A DNA stretch of 64,000 nt from Deltaproteobacteria bacterium (GTDB lineage Bacteria; Desulfobacterota; Desulfarculia; Desulfarculales; Desulfarculaceae). Below, one piece after another: positions 35,022-44,818 of the stretch; the first letter of the stretch is position 1; each line of letters opens with the position of its first letter. The stretch spans positions 1 through 64,000 of the forward strand of contig JAJZPI010000003.1 in NCBI GenBank assembly GCA_021811275.1, in the 5' to 3' direction. Position numbers and translations under genes: made by a program. The notes beneath the pieces were generated by a model, which worked only from the letters and a program-made list of their open reading frames with translations, was not told the origin of the DNA and did no database searches.

Positions 35022-37670
35022 ATGGCCAACGTTTTCCAGGCCCTCAAGCGCGCCTTCTCGCGGGCTCGTCCCTCCACCCAGTCCGAACAGGAGGTGGAGG
35101 AGCTACGCAGCGAGTTCAAGGCCCGTTATCACAGCTTCAAGCTGCTTTTGAACGCCAACAACAAGGCCCTGGAGATCATGGCCGAGATGGAGCAGGCCCT
35201 GAACGGCGCCCGTCCCTTCGGCATGGCCTTCATCCGGGCCAACTGCACCGCCGTGGGCGTCAATGTTTTCCAGATAGTCAAGAACATGCAGGCCCTGGCC
35301 CCGGGCAAGTACGATGAGTTGACGGAGCGCTTCCGAGCCATTAACGAAGCCATAAATCAGGCCCTGGCCGGCAAGGAAACCACGGCGGGCGAGCGGCTGG
35401 TTCTCTCCCTGGATGAGGTCGACAAGGAGCTGGCCGACCAGGTGGGGGCCAAGATGGCCAACGTGGGAGAAATGAAGAACCGGGTGGGCCTGAAGGTGCC
35501 CGAGGGCTTTGTCATCAGCGCCCTGGCCTACCGGCGCTTCTTCGAGCACAACGACCTCTACGCCGAGATCCATCGCCTGGTGCAGCTGGCCAACGTCGAG
35601 CGCATGGACCAGCTTTTCGCCCGCAGCTCGGCCATCCAGCAGATCGTCATCCGGGCCGAGGCGCCGCCGGAGGTGGCGGAGGCCGTCAGCCGGGCGTACG
35701 CCGAACTGGAGGCCCGGACCCGGCCGGGCATAACCGTCTCCATGCGCTCCAGCGCCCTGGGCGAGGACGCCTTGGGAGCCTCCTTCGCCGGCCAATACCG
35801 CAGCCAGCTCAACGTCAGCGGAGGGAACCTGGTTCAGGCCTACAAGGAGATCGTGGCCAGCAAGTATAGCCCGCAGGCCATGAGCTACCGCTTCACCCGG
35901 GGCATCAAGGACGAGGACGTGGCCATGAGCGTCGGCTGCATGGCCATGGTCGACGCCAAGTGCGGCGGGGTGATGTACTCCAGGAACGCGCTTAACATCC
36001 GCGACGACAACATCCACATTACCAGCGTCTGGGGCCTGCCCAAAAGCGTGGTGGACGGCTCGGCCGCCGCCGACACCTTCGTGGTCGGCCGCGCCGACCC
36101 GCCGCGTCTGGTCTCCAGCAAGATCGGCGTCAAGGAACGCAAGTTCGTCTGCTACCCCGACGAGGGCGTCTGCCGCCTGGACCTGACCGGGGGCGAGGAG
36201 GCCTTGCGCGCTTCCCTGGCCGAGGACGAGGCCCTGGCTCTGGCCGCGGTCGCGCTGAAGCTGGAGAGCCACTACGGCACCGCCCTGGACATCGAGTGGG
36301 CCATCTGCCCTCAGGGGCGCATCCATCTGTTGCAATGCCGGCCGCTCAAGCAGATCAAGTCCGCGGAGGGCGAGGTCGCGCCCTCGATTCTGGCCGGGGC
36401 CCACGTGATCGCCAGCGGCGGGGTCACCGCCAGCGCCGGGGTGGCGGCGGGGCCGGTCTACTGGGTGCGCAAGGACCGCGACGCCCTGGAGTTCCCCCGG
36501 GGCGCGGTGCTGGCGGTGGCGCAATCCCTGCCGCGCTACGCCGCCCTGCTCTCACGCGCCAGCGCGGTGGTGGCCGCCCAGGGCGGGGTGGCCGGCCACC
36601 TGGCCAACGTGGCCCGGGAGTTCGGGGTGCCGGCCCTGTTCGGGCTCGAAGACGCCGAGGATAAGCTCGCCGCCGGCCAGGAGGTCACGGTGGACGCCGA
36701 CGGCCTGGCAATCTATTCCGGACGGGTGGATGAGCTGCTGGCCAAGATAGAGAAGAAACCCAACCTCATGGCCGGCAGCCCTGTCCACCAGACCCTGATC
36801 GAGGCCCTGGCCCACATCGCCCCCTTGACCCTCATCGACCCCGACTCGCCGGATTTCAGGCCGGCCAAATGCCAGACCCTGCACGACCTGACCCGTTTCT
36901 GCCACGAGAAGAGCGTCCACGAGATGTTCTCCTTCGGCAAGAACCACCACTTCAGCGAGCGCTCCAGCAAGCAGCTCTACTACAAGGTCCCCATGCAGTG
37001 GTGGGTCATCAACCTGGACGACGGTTTCGTCAGTGATGATCCGGGCAAGTACGTGGGCCTGGAGAACATCGCCTGCGTGCCCATGCTGGCCCTCTGGGAA
37101 GGCATGGTGGCCGTCCCCTGGGAGGGGCCGCCGCCGGTGGACGCCCGCGGCTTCGCCTCCATCCTTTTTCAGGCCACCACCAACAAGGCCCTGGAATCGA
37201 CGGTCAAGAGTTCCTACGCCAATCGCAACTACTTCATGATCTCCAAGAACTTCATGAGCCTCTACTCCCGTTTCGGATTTCACTTTTCCACCATCGAAAC
37301 GCTCGTCTCCGAGCGGGCCAGCGAGAACTACGCCAGCTTCTCCTTCAAGGGCGGCGCCGCCAATTTCGAGCGCAAGTTGGCCCGGGTGCATTTCGTGGCC
37401 GAGCTGCTGGAGGAGTACGGCTTTCGCGTGGACATCAAGGAGGACGCGGTTTTCGCCCGTCTGGAGGGGCTTGGCGAGGAGGCCATGAAGGATCAGTTGA
37501 AGATGCTGGGCTACCTGATCATGCACACCCGTCAGTTGGACATGGTCATGGGCCAGGCCGCGGCGGTGGCCCATTTCCGGGCCAAGATGCGCAAGGACCT
37601 GCGGGAAGTCCTGGGCGTGCGGATGCCCGCCGACTTCCGGGATCAGGAGGCGGCCGCCCAGTCGGCGTGA
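35022..37670 (+). CDS. PEP-synthase-like protein: ATP-grasp (PPDK_N) + phosphohistidine domain + novel C-terminal domain
   Basis: GAKMANVGEMKNRVGLKVPEGFVISALAYRRF...SMRSSALGEDALGASFAGQYRSQLNV; AAQGGVAGHLANVAREFGVPALFG; no PEP-binding TIM barrel recognisable. Confidence 0.8.
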   Translation: MANVFQALKRAFSRARPSTQSEQEVEELRSEFKARYHSFKLLLNANNKALEIMAEMEQALNGARPFGMAFIRANCTAVGVNVFQIVKNMQALAPGKYDELTERFRAINEAINQALAGKETTAGERLVLSLDEVDKELADQVGAKMANVGEMKNRVGLKVPEGFVISALAYRRFFEHNDLYAEIHRLVQLANVERMDQLFARSSAIQQIVIRAEAPPEVAEAVSRAYAELEARTRPGITVSMRSSALGEDALGASFAGQYRSQLNVSGGNLVQAYKEIVASKYSPQAMSYRFTRGIKDEDVAMSVGCMAMVDAKCGGVMYSRNALNIRDDNIHITSVWGLPKSVVDGSAAADTFVVGRADPPRLVSSKIGVKERKFVCYPDEGVCRLDLTGGEEALRASLAEDEALALAAVALKLESHYGTALDIEWAICPQGRIHLLQCRPLKQIKSAEGEVAPSILAGAHVIASGGVTASAGVAAGPVYWVRKDRDALEFPRGAVLAVAQSLPRYAALLSRASAVVAAQGGVAGHLANVAREFGVPALFGLEDAEDKLAAGQEVTVDADGLAIYSGRVDELLAKIEKKPNLMAGSPVHQTLIEALAHIAPLTLIDPDSPDFRPAKCQTLHDLTRFCHEKSVHEMFSFGKNHHFSERSSKQLYYKVPMQWWVINLDDGFVSDDPGKYVGLENIACVPMLALWEGMVAVPWEGPPPVDARGFASILFQATTNKALESTVKSSYANRNYFMISKNFMSLYSRFGFHFSTIETLVSERASENYASFSFKGGAANFERKLARVHFVAELLEEYGFRVDIKEDAVFARLEGLGEEAMKDQLKMLGYLIMHTRQLDMVMGQAAAVAHFRAKMRKDLREVLGVRMPADFRDQEAAAQSA

Positions 37671-37733
37671 GCCCCCGAACATGACGCCGGAGGCGGGGTC
37701 CTCCCGGCGCTAACGGCGGGTGCCCTCTCCTCC

Positions 37734-38150
37734 CTAGCTCCCCGCCGACTCCTTGAGCGCGGCGATCTTCTTCTCTTGCAGCGCCTTTTTCTTGTGGGCG
37801 TCCTGAATCTTGTAGACCAGCTCGTCGATGGCCGCCGGCTTGAGCAGGTAGTCGAAGGCCCCCAGCTCCATGCCCTCGATGGATGCCTCCAGGCTGGCGT
37901 GGCCGGTGAGCATGATCACCTCCACCAGGGGATGGCGCTTCTTGATCTGGCGGATGGCCTCGATGCCGTCCATGCCCGGCATCTTGACGTCCAGCACCAC
38001 CACGTCCACGGGCTGGTCCTGAAGGGCCTTGAGGGCCTCCTCGCCGCTGCCGGCGGTTATGACCTCCAGCTTGCGCAGGGCCAGACGGTTGGTCAACGGG
38101 GCCACGAAGTCCGGCTCGTCGTCCACCAACAAGACCTTGATCTCCCCCAC
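37734..38150 (-). CDS. Response regulator receiver domain protein (single domain)
   Basis: VLLVDDEPDFVAPL...DVVVLDVKMPGMDGIEAI...VIMLTGHAS...GAFDYLLKP. Confidence 0.93.
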   Translation of the reverse strand: MGEIKVLLVDDEPDFVAPLTNRLALRKLEVITAGSGEEALKALQDQPVDVVVLDVKMPGMDGIEAIRQIKKRHPLVEVIMLTGHASLEASIEGMELGAFDYLLKPAAIDELVYKIQDAHKKKALQEKKIAALKESAGS

Positions 38151-38225
38151 GGCTCTCTCCTCCTGTTCTAGCGCGCCTTAGCTAGCAATATACCCCGGAT
38201 GAGCCCCCGAGTATTTCCTGAAATA

Positions 38226-38843
38226 TCACCCGGCCGCCGCTTCCAGCTCCAGGACCAGGATCAGTCCCAGCACGGCCAGGCACTCCAGGTCCAGGAAGTT
38301 CGGGGCCAGCAGGTCGTAGAAGAGCTTGGCCTCGGCGGGGAAATCCTCGTCGGCGTCGTAGAAGGTGATCATCAGCGGCAGCTTGGGCAGGGCCGTGAAC
38401 TCATAGGCCGCGTCGGCCCGCGCCTCGCCCGCCGCCTGGGCCCCGCCCAAGGCCCGGGCCGCGTGCGCAAGATCCTTCAGCCTACCGGCAAAGAACCCGG
38501 CCAGGCGGCCCTCCACGGTCTGGGCCAGGTTGCGCGCGAAATCCGCCCCGCCGGGCAGCTCGCGGTAGGGCACGAAGCGCCCTGCCGGCTCGCCGCGTCC
38601 GCCGTGCAGCAGATAATAGGCCAACACGATGCGGTGGGTGAAGGCCGCCTTGCCCCCGTCGTCGGCGCGCACGCCTTCCTTGCCTACCAGGTAGCCGCGA
38701 CCCAAAAGCCTGACCAGGGCCTCCCCCCCACGCAACGCCAGCCCCAGGTCGTCGGCGGCGCGGGCGATGTCCGCCCCGGCCAGGCGCTCCACCAGGCCAA
38801 CGTAGACCGCCTCGTAGACGTCGGGCCGCTCGGACTCGAACAC
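38226..38843 (-). CDS. DUF3786-like protein
   Basis: FTHRIVLAYYLLHGG...GRFVPYRELPGGADFARN...LPLMITFYDADEDFPAEAKLFYDLLAPNFLDLECLAVLG resembles DUF3786. Confidence 0.7.
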   Translation of the reverse strand: MFESERPDVYEAVYVGLVERLAGADIARAADDLGLALRGGEALVRLLGRGYLVGKEGVRADDGGKAAFTHRIVLAYYLLHGGRGEPAGRFVPYRELPGGADFARNLAQTVEGRLAGFFAGRLKDLAHAARALGGAQAAGEARADAAYEFTALPKLPLMITFYDADEDFPAEAKLFYDLLAPNFLDLECLAVLGLILVLELEAAAG

Positions 38844-38847
38844 GGCC

Positions 38848-39375
38848 CTACTCCGAAGGGGGCCGTCGCCCGGCCAACAGGCGGTCGACCATCTCCCGCG
38901 CCGCGCCCTGGCCGCTCCCGGCTTCCAGGACCATGTGCGCGGAGCTGGACACCCAGGGGTCGGCGTCGGCCGGGCAGGCCGCCACCCCGGCGATCATCAT
39001 GGGCGGCAGGTCCTCCAGGTCCCAACCCAGGTAGCATACGTCCTTGGGTAGGGCCGCGTTTTCGAAGATGACGGCCTGCAGCGCGCTGTTCTTGCCGCCT
39101 TGATGGGCCAGGAAGGGAAAGTCGTTCTTCTTGCACCATTCGGCGGCGGCGGTCAGGCCGGTCCGGGCCAGGAGCACCAGCTTGTAGCCGTCCTTCAGCC
39201 ACATTCTTAGCGCCAGGGCGTCGCGCTGGCTGATGAAGATCGATTCCCGGCCCTGGGCGTCGATCAGGGAGCGGCCGTCGGTGAGCACTCCTTCGATCTC
39301 CATCACCAGAATGGTTACCTCGGCCATGCGCTGCGCCAGCGGCTTTTCCTCCTGGGGGACGCGGGGGGTGACCAT
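38848..39375 (-). CDS. KdsC-like HAD protein with degenerate catalytic motifs
   Basis: ILVMEIEGVLTDGRSLIDAQGRESIFISQRDALALRMWLKDGYKLVLLARTG...CYLGWDLEDLPPMMIAGVAACPADA aligns by eye with KdsC; catalytic residues changed. Confidence 0.8.
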   Translation of the reverse strand: MVTPRVPQEEKPLAQRMAEVTILVMEIEGVLTDGRSLIDAQGRESIFISQRDALALRMWLKDGYKLVLLARTGLTAAAEWCKKNDFPFLAHQGGKNSALQAVIFENAALPKDVCYLGWDLEDLPPMMIAGVAACPADADPWVSSSAHMVLEAGSGQGAAREMVDRLLAGRRPPSE

Positions 39376-39480
39376 GACAGATCCTCGGCTCTGGGTTCAT
39401 GCCGCGCGCCTGCCCCAGGGGCCGCGCCGGCATAATCTAACCCGCTGAGCTCCCCAAGGCAAGGGCGCGTGCCGTGCAAG

Positions 39481-39654
39481 GGCGCGTGCCGCGCCATCCA
39501 AGGCGGGTCGGTGAGGCTGAACCTATGCCGAGCCTTGCGCGCTCCCGGTGAAGCCCGCGCCGGGGCGGGGCGAGGCGCGTGCCGCGCCATCCAAGGCGGG
39601 TCGGCGAGGCTGAACCTATGCCAAGCCTTGCGCGCTCCCGATGAAGCCCGCGCC
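39481..39654 (+). repeat. Two near-identical 81-nt direct repeats (39481-39561 and 39574-39654)
   Basis: Both read ggcgcgtgccgcgccatccaaggcgggtcgg[t/c]gaggctgaacctatgcc[g/a]agccttgcgcgctcccg[g/a]tgaagcccgcgcc; three mismatches over 81 nt. Confidence 0.93.
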
Positions 39655-39741
39655 AAAGGCGGTTCCTTTCCTGGCCCTTCCCAGGATGTGGGCTTTGGCC
39701 CATAATAGATTGAGCGGTTTTTCCATACGGAAGCGAGCGCC

Positions 39742-41103
39742 ATGCCACGCATCCTGTCCCTCACGGCCCTGGTCCTCCTGATGGTTCTCGGTGCGCCGGC
39801 GGCCTTGGCTGTTCCCGCGACCCCGCCCGGATCCAGCGCGTCCGCCGCTCCGCCTGCTCCCGCCCAGCCCGCCAGCGGCCAGGGCCCGGTCTGGGTCATC
39901 TCCCTGGCCGACTCGGTAAACCCCGGCAGCTCCGACTACCTGCGCCGCTCGCTCATGGAGGCCCAGGCCGCCGACGCGGCGGTGATCGTGGTGGAGCTGG
40001 ACACCCCGGGTGGGCTGGTGGACTCCATGCGCGAGATGGTGCAGGCCATCCTGGGCTCGCCCGCGCCGGTGGTGGTCTACGTGGCCCCCCAAGGGGCGCG
40101 GGCGGCCTCGGCCGGGGCCTTCCTGGTACTCGCCGGGCATGTGGCCGCCATGGCCCCGGCCACCAACCTGGGCGCGGCCCACCCCGTGGCCGCCGGCGGC
40201 GGCGAGGTCAAGGGCCCCATGGCCGACAAGGTGCTGGAGGACCTGACCGCCCTGGCCTCAAGCCTGGCCGGTCAGCGCAACCGTCCGGCCGAGGCGGTCA
40301 AGGCCATGATCCACCAGTCCAAGAGCTACGCCGTGGGCGAGGCCCTCAAGCTGGGGCTGGTCGACCTGATGGCCACGGACCTGGCCTCGCTCCTGGGCCA
40401 GATCGAGGGCTACGTGGTCAACACCAGCGCCGGGGCCAGGATGATCACCAGCCACGGGCGGGCCATCCACTTCCAGCAGCCCGGGGCGCGCCAGCGCCTG
40501 CTCTCCATCCTGGCCAACCCCAACCTGGCCTACATCCTGCTCATGATCGGCCTGGCCGGTCTCTACTTCGAGCTGAGCCATCCGGGGACGATTTTCCCGG
40601 GGGTGGTAGGCGGCATCAGCCTAATCCTGGCCTTCTTCGCCATGTCCACCCTGCCGGTCTCCTACGCCGGTCTGGGGCTCATCCTTCTGGCCGTGGCCCT
40701 GTTCATCATCGAGATCAAGGTCGTCTCCCACGGTCTGCTTTCCCTGGGCGGGGCGGTGGCCCTGATCCTGGGCTCGATAATGCTTTTCGAGGAGGACGAG
40801 GGCCTGGCCAGGCTTTCCCTGATGGTGCTGGCCCCCACCCTGGTGGCGGTGATCGGCTTCTTCGCCGGGGTGGCCTATGTGGCGGGCCGGGCCCAACTTC
40901 GCCAGGCCGTGACCGGCAGCGAGGGCCTGGTTGGGCAGAGGGCCACGGTGGTGGCTCCGGACAAGGTCCTGCTCCTGGGCGAACTGTGGCGGGCCCGGGC
41001 CCAGGCTCCCCTGGTCTCCGGCCAGGAGGTGGTGGTCAGGCGCGTGGAGGGGCTTACGGCCTGGGTGGAACCAGCAACGGAAAAGGAGCGACAGGGTTCA
41101 TGA
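39742..41103 (+). CDS. NfeD-family membrane serine protease (long form, ClpP-like domain)
   Basis: VIVVELDTPGGLVDSMREMVQAILGSPAPVVVYVAPQGARAASAGAFLVLAGHVAAMAPATNLGAAHPV; C-terminal TM and OB-fold region. Confidence 0.92.
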   Translation: MPRILSLTALVLLMVLGAPAALAVPATPPGSSASAAPPAPAQPASGQGPVWVISLADSVNPGSSDYLRRSLMEAQAADAAVIVVELDTPGGLVDSMREMVQAILGSPAPVVVYVAPQGARAASAGAFLVLAGHVAAMAPATNLGAAHPVAAGGGEVKGPMADKVLEDLTALASSLAGQRNRPAEAVKAMIHQSKSYAVGEALKLGLVDLMATDLASLLGQIEGYVVNTSAGARMITSHGRAIHFQQPGARQRLLSILANPNLAYILLMIGLAGLYFELSHPGTIFPGVVGGISLILAFFAMSTLPVSYAGLGLILLAVALFIIEIKVVSHGLLSLGGAVALILGSIMLFEEDEGLARLSLMVLAPTLVAVIGFFAGVAYVAGRAQLRQAVTGSEGLVGQRATVVAPDKVLLLGELWRARAQAPLVSGQEVVVRRVEGLTAWVEPATEKERQGS

Positions 41104-41546
41104 CCATGCGGGGAACTCCGGAGGAGCACTACCGCAAGCTGGAGCGCATGTACTTGGCCGCCCCCATAAACGCCTTCTTCCGGCCCAGCGTGGCCATCGC
41201 CAAGGGCCAGGCCGAGATCGGCATGGAAGCGCGGCGGGAGTTCTTCCACGCCGCCGGCGCGCTGCATGGCTCGGCCTACTTCAAGGTCCTCGACGACTCG
41301 GCCTTCTTCGCGGTGCAGTCTTTGGTCACCGACGCCTTTGTGCTCACCGCCAGCTTCACCACATATATCGAAAGGCCGGTGAGCGAGGGCGCCCTGCGGG
41401 CCCTCGGCAAGGTGGTCATGGCCTCCCGCAGCATCTTCATCGCCGAGGCCCAGGTGCTCGACCACCTGGGCCGCGAGGTGGCCCGGGGCAGCGGAAATTT
41501 CGTCAAGAGCAGGATGTCCCTGAGTGCGGACATCGGCTACGCCTAG
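41101..41546 (+). CDS. PaaI-type thioesterase (hotdog fold)
   Basis: GALHGSAYFKVLDDSAFFAVQSLV...VLTASFTTYIERPVSEG...LGREVARGSGNFVKS. Confidence 0.85.
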
Positions 41547-41596
41547 CCCCGCGCGCTTCCAGCCGGCCGGTGGCCGGCGGAAAGGATCACAAGCCC

Positions 41597-42151
41597 ATGA
41601 GCGCCATTGACGAGCTGAAGGCCGAGCACCAGGGGGTGCTGCGGGTGCTCCTGATCCTGGAGGCCATGGCCCGCCTGCTGGAGATGGGCCGGGTTCCGGA
41701 GAAGGCCCACCTGGAGGAGGCGCTGGATTTTCTGCGGGTCTTCGTGGACCGCTGCCACCACGGCAAGGAGGAGGAGCACCTCTTCCCGGCCCTGGAGCAA
41801 GCCGGCGTTCCCCGCCAGGGCGGGCCCATCGGGGTGATGCTGGCCGAGCACGAGCAGGGGCGGGGCCTGGTGAGGCGGATGGCCCAGGCGCTGTCGCGAC
41901 TGGAGACGGGCCGCGCCGAGGCCGGGGCGGAGCTGACCCTGGCCGGCCGCCAGTACGCGGACTTGCTGCGCCAGCACATCCACAAGGAGGACAACGTGCT
42001 CTTCCCCATGGCCGAGGCCAAGCTCGCTCCCGCCGTCCTGGAGGGTCTGGCCGAATCCTTCGAGGAAGTGGAGCGCCGGCGCATAGGCCCCGGCCGCCAC
42101 GAGGCCTTTCACGCCATGATCGAGCGCCTGAGCGACACCTACCTGGGTTGA
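41597..42151 (+). CDS. Hemerythrin HHE domain protein
   Basis: [12 protein letters not shown]...[17 protein letters not shown]...[15 protein letters not shown]...[18 protein letters not shown]. Confidence 0.93.
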   Translation: MSAIDELKAEHQGVLRVLLILEAMARLLEMGRVPEKAHLEEALDFLRVFVDRCHHGKEEEHLFPALEQAGVPRQGGPIGVMLAEHEQGRGLVRRMAQALSRLETGRAEAGAELTLAGRQYADLLRQHIHKEDNVLFPMAEAKLAPAVLEGLAESFEEVERRRIGPGRHEAFHAMIERLSDTYLG

Positions 42152-42200
42152 GCTTGGGGCGGTTGCGGGGCGCCGGGCCTCGCCCAGAAAGGAACACGTC

Positions 42201-42995
42201 ATGAGCTTTCTTTCCGGTTTGGTGGGCATCCTCACCGGCTTCACCCCCGTGGTGGTGCTGGTGGTGCTTTTCCTGGCCAGCGCGCTCAAGGTGCTCCGGG
42301 AATACGAGCGGGCGGTGATATTTCGCCTGGGCCGGGTGATCGCGGCCAAGGGCCCGGGCTTGATAATTCTCATCCCGGTCATCGACCGCATGGTCAAAGT
42401 GCCCCTGCGCTTGGTGGCCATGGACGTTCCGCCCCAGGACGTCATCACCCGCGACAACGTCTCGGTCAAGGTCAACGCCGTGGTGTATTTCCGGGTTATG
42501 GACCCGGTCAAGGCGGTAGTGCAGGTGGAGGACTATCTCTACGCCACCAGCCAGCTGGCCCAGACCACCCTGCGCTCGGTCTGCGGCCAGGCGGAGCTGG
42601 ACCAGATCCTCTCCGAGCGCGAGCACATTAACAATCGCCTGCAGGAAATCCTGGACACCCACACCGACCCCTGGGGGGTCAAGGTGGCCAACGTGGAGGT
42701 GAAGTACATCGACCTGCCCCAGGAGATGCAGCGGGCCATGGCCAAGCAGGCCGAGGCCGAGCGCGAGCGCCGGGCCAAGGTCATCAACTCCGAGGGCGAA
42801 TTCCAGGCCGCCGAAAAGCTGGCCCAGGCGGCGGCCATAATCGCCGAGCACCCCCAGGCCCTGCAGCTGCGCTATTTGCAGACCCTGCGCGAGGTGGCGG
42901 CGGAGAACAACTCCACCACCCTCTTCCCCCTGCCCATAGACCTGTTCAGGCCCTTCCTGGAGATGGCCGGCAAGGGAGGCGGCTCGAAGGACTGA
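42201..42995 (+). CDS. Slipin / SPFH (stomatin-like) protein
   Basis: [71 protein letters not shown]. Confidence 0.95.
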   Translation: MSFLSGLVGILTGFTPVVVLVVLFLASALKVLREYERAVIFRLGRVIAAKGPGLIILIPVIDRMVKVPLRLVAMDVPPQDVITRDNVSVKVNAVVYFRVMDPVKAVVQVEDYLYATSQLAQTTLRSVCGQAELDQILSEREHINNRLQEILDTHTDPWGVKVANVEVKYIDLPQEMQRAMAKQAEAERERRAKVINSEGEFQAAEKLAQAAAIIAEHPQALQLRYLQTLREVAAENNSTTLFPLPIDLFRPFLEMAGKGGGSKD

Positions 42996-43006
42996 ACGCG
43001 TTCCAA

Positions 43007-43522
43007 TTAGTATAGGCGGGCCTTTCGCGAGAGCTCCGCCAACTGGCCGGCCACCTGGCTGCGCTCTGCCGGGGTCAGCTCGCGCACGGGTCGGGCGGGC
43101 TGGCCCAGCAGCAGCCAGCCGGCGGGCGTCTGCATGCCCGGCGGCACCAGGGCCCCGGCGCCCACCAGGGCGCCTTCGCCCACCACCGCGCCGTCGAGCA
43201 CTATGGCCCCTATGCCCACCAGGGCCCCGGCCCTGACCGTGGCCCCGTGGACCGTGGCCTGGTGGCTGATGAGCGCCCCATCCTCCACGATGACCGGCCT
43301 GCCCAGCGGGGCCTCCAGCAGGCAGAGGTCTAGCACCGCGCTGCCCTTGCCCACGCTTATCTCCTCGTCGTCGGCCCGGAGCACCGCCCCCGGCCAAACC
43401 GTGACCCCCTCGGCCAGCCTGACCCGGCCAATGAGCCGGGCCGAGACATCCGCCCAGGCCCCGGGGTCCAGGCGGGGGTGGTGGCCGGCGAAGGGGGTAA
43501 TCAAGGGGTTGGGGTTGGTCAT
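43007..43522 (-). CDS. Gamma-carbonic anhydrase-like left-handed beta-helix protein
   Basis: Hexapeptide repeats: GVTVWPGAVLRADDEEISVGKGSAVLDLCLLE...VIVEDGALISHQATVHGATVRAGALVGIGAIVLDGAVVGEGALVGAGALVPPG. Confidence 0.9.
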   Translation of the reverse strand: MTNPNPLITPFAGHHPRLDPGAWADVSARLIGRVRLAEGVTVWPGAVLRADDEEISVGKGSAVLDLCLLEAPLGRPVIVEDGALISHQATVHGATVRAGALVGIGAIVLDGAVVGEGALVGAGALVPPGMQTPAGWLLLGQPARPVRELTPAERSQVAGQLAELSRKARLY

Positions 43523-44811
43523 TGCTTTCTCCCGCGGTTGATCACCGGGCTTTCCGGCACCAGAAAATAGAGCAGAGCGCTCGTCCCCAGGCCGGCGGCC
43601 CCCACCTGCCACATCAGGGCGAAGCTCTCGGGGCCGCGTAGGCTCGCGGGCTCGCCGGCCAGGAAAAGGCCCAAAAACTGGCTCAGGATGGCCGCGCCCA
43701 TCATGGTCCAAAGGTTGATGGCGGTCATGGCTTGGGCGGCCATGGCCGGGGGCGCCAGCTCCTTGATGTGGGCGTAGGCGATCTGGCCGGGGGCCGAGGC
43801 CAGCCCCAGGCTCAGGAACCAGGCCATCACCAGCCAGCGCGGCGGTATCTGGCGCAGGCCCGCGGCGGCCAGGCAGAGCAGGGCGAACACCGCCACCCCC
43901 GGCAGGATCACCCACTTGCGGGTGGAGAGCCAACGGTCGCTCAGACGGCCGAAAAAGGGCAGGCCGATCATGTAGCCCAGACCTATGCAGAAGATGGCGT
44001 TAGCCGCCTCCAGCTGGCTGAGGCCCAGGCCATAGACCAGATAGGGCGCGGCCCAAAGGCTCTGCACGGCGGCCATGAAGCCATAGCGGAAGAAGGTCAT
44101 GAAGCTGATGATCCAGAAACCGGGCAGACGGGCCAGGCGGCCCAGGCCGGCCCAGAGCTCCGCGCCCGAGCGGGCCAGCGGGGCCGCGCCGGGGGGGCGG
44201 TCGCGGGCCACCAGGAAAAAGAGCAGGGCCACCAGGGCGTTCAGGCCGGCGATGAGCATGAAGCTTGTCCGCCAGCCCAGGGCCTCGGCCAAGAGCGCCA
44301 GGGGCGTGGCGGCCAGCACGTTGCCCGACACCCCCAGGGCCGAGAGACTGCCCATGAGGAAGGCGAAGCGGTTTACGGGAAACCACACCGCCATGACGGC
44401 CAGAATGCCCATGAAGTTGGCCGACATGCCCAGGCCCACGAGCGCCCGGGCGGCGATAAGTTGGCCCGGGGTCTGGGCCAGGGCGAAGAGCACGATGCCC
44501 CCCACCGCCACCCCGGCCAAAATGGTCATGGTCCAGCGGGGACCGATGCGGTCCAGGGCCAGGCCCACCGGCACCTGGCCCGCCCCGAAGGCGTAGTAGA
44601 AGGCCGCCGAGATTTCGCCCAGCTGCACGCGGTCCAGGCCCAGCTCGTCGGCCAGGCTGGTGCTGATGACCGCGACGGAGACCCGGTGAAACATGGACAG
44701 CAGAAAGCCCAGGGCCCCCACCGCCAGGATGAGCCAGCGGCGGCGGCTCCCGGGAGCGGGGTCCCAGTCCGGGCGAAGGCCGGCTGGCGGTGGCGTGGGT
44801 GCTTGGGCCAA
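43519..44811 (-). CDS. MFS transporter
   Basis: ~12 TM; LGEISAAFYYAFGAGQVPVGLALDRIGPRWTM; GLPFFGRLSDRWLSTRK. Confidence 0.92.
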   Translation of the reverse strand: MAQAPTPPPAGLRPDWDPAPGSRRRWLILAVGALGFLLSMFHRVSVAVISTSLADELGLDRVQLGEISAAFYYAFGAGQVPVGLALDRIGPRWTMTILAGVAVGGIVLFALAQTPGQLIAARALVGLGMSANFMGILAVMAVWFPVNRFAFLMGSLSALGVSGNVLAATPLALLAEALGWRTSFMLIAGLNALVALLFFLVARDRPPGAAPLARSGAELWAGLGRLARLPGFWIISFMTFFRYGFMAAVQSLWAAPYLVYGLGLSQLEAANAIFCIGLGYMIGLPFFGRLSDRWLSTRKWVILPGVAVFALLCLAAAGLRQIPPRWLVMAWFLSLGLASAPGQIAYAHIKELAPPAMAAQAMTAINLWTMMGAAILSQFLGLFLAGEPASLRGPESFALMWQVGAAGLGTSALLYFLVPESPVINRGRKQ

Positions 44812-44818
44812 TTCGGCC

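Noticed and set aside
40875-43397. 840-aa minus-strand ORF spanning thioesterase, hemerythrin and slipin
   Set aside because: Shadow ORF; sense strand carries three clear families. The translation is low-complexity.
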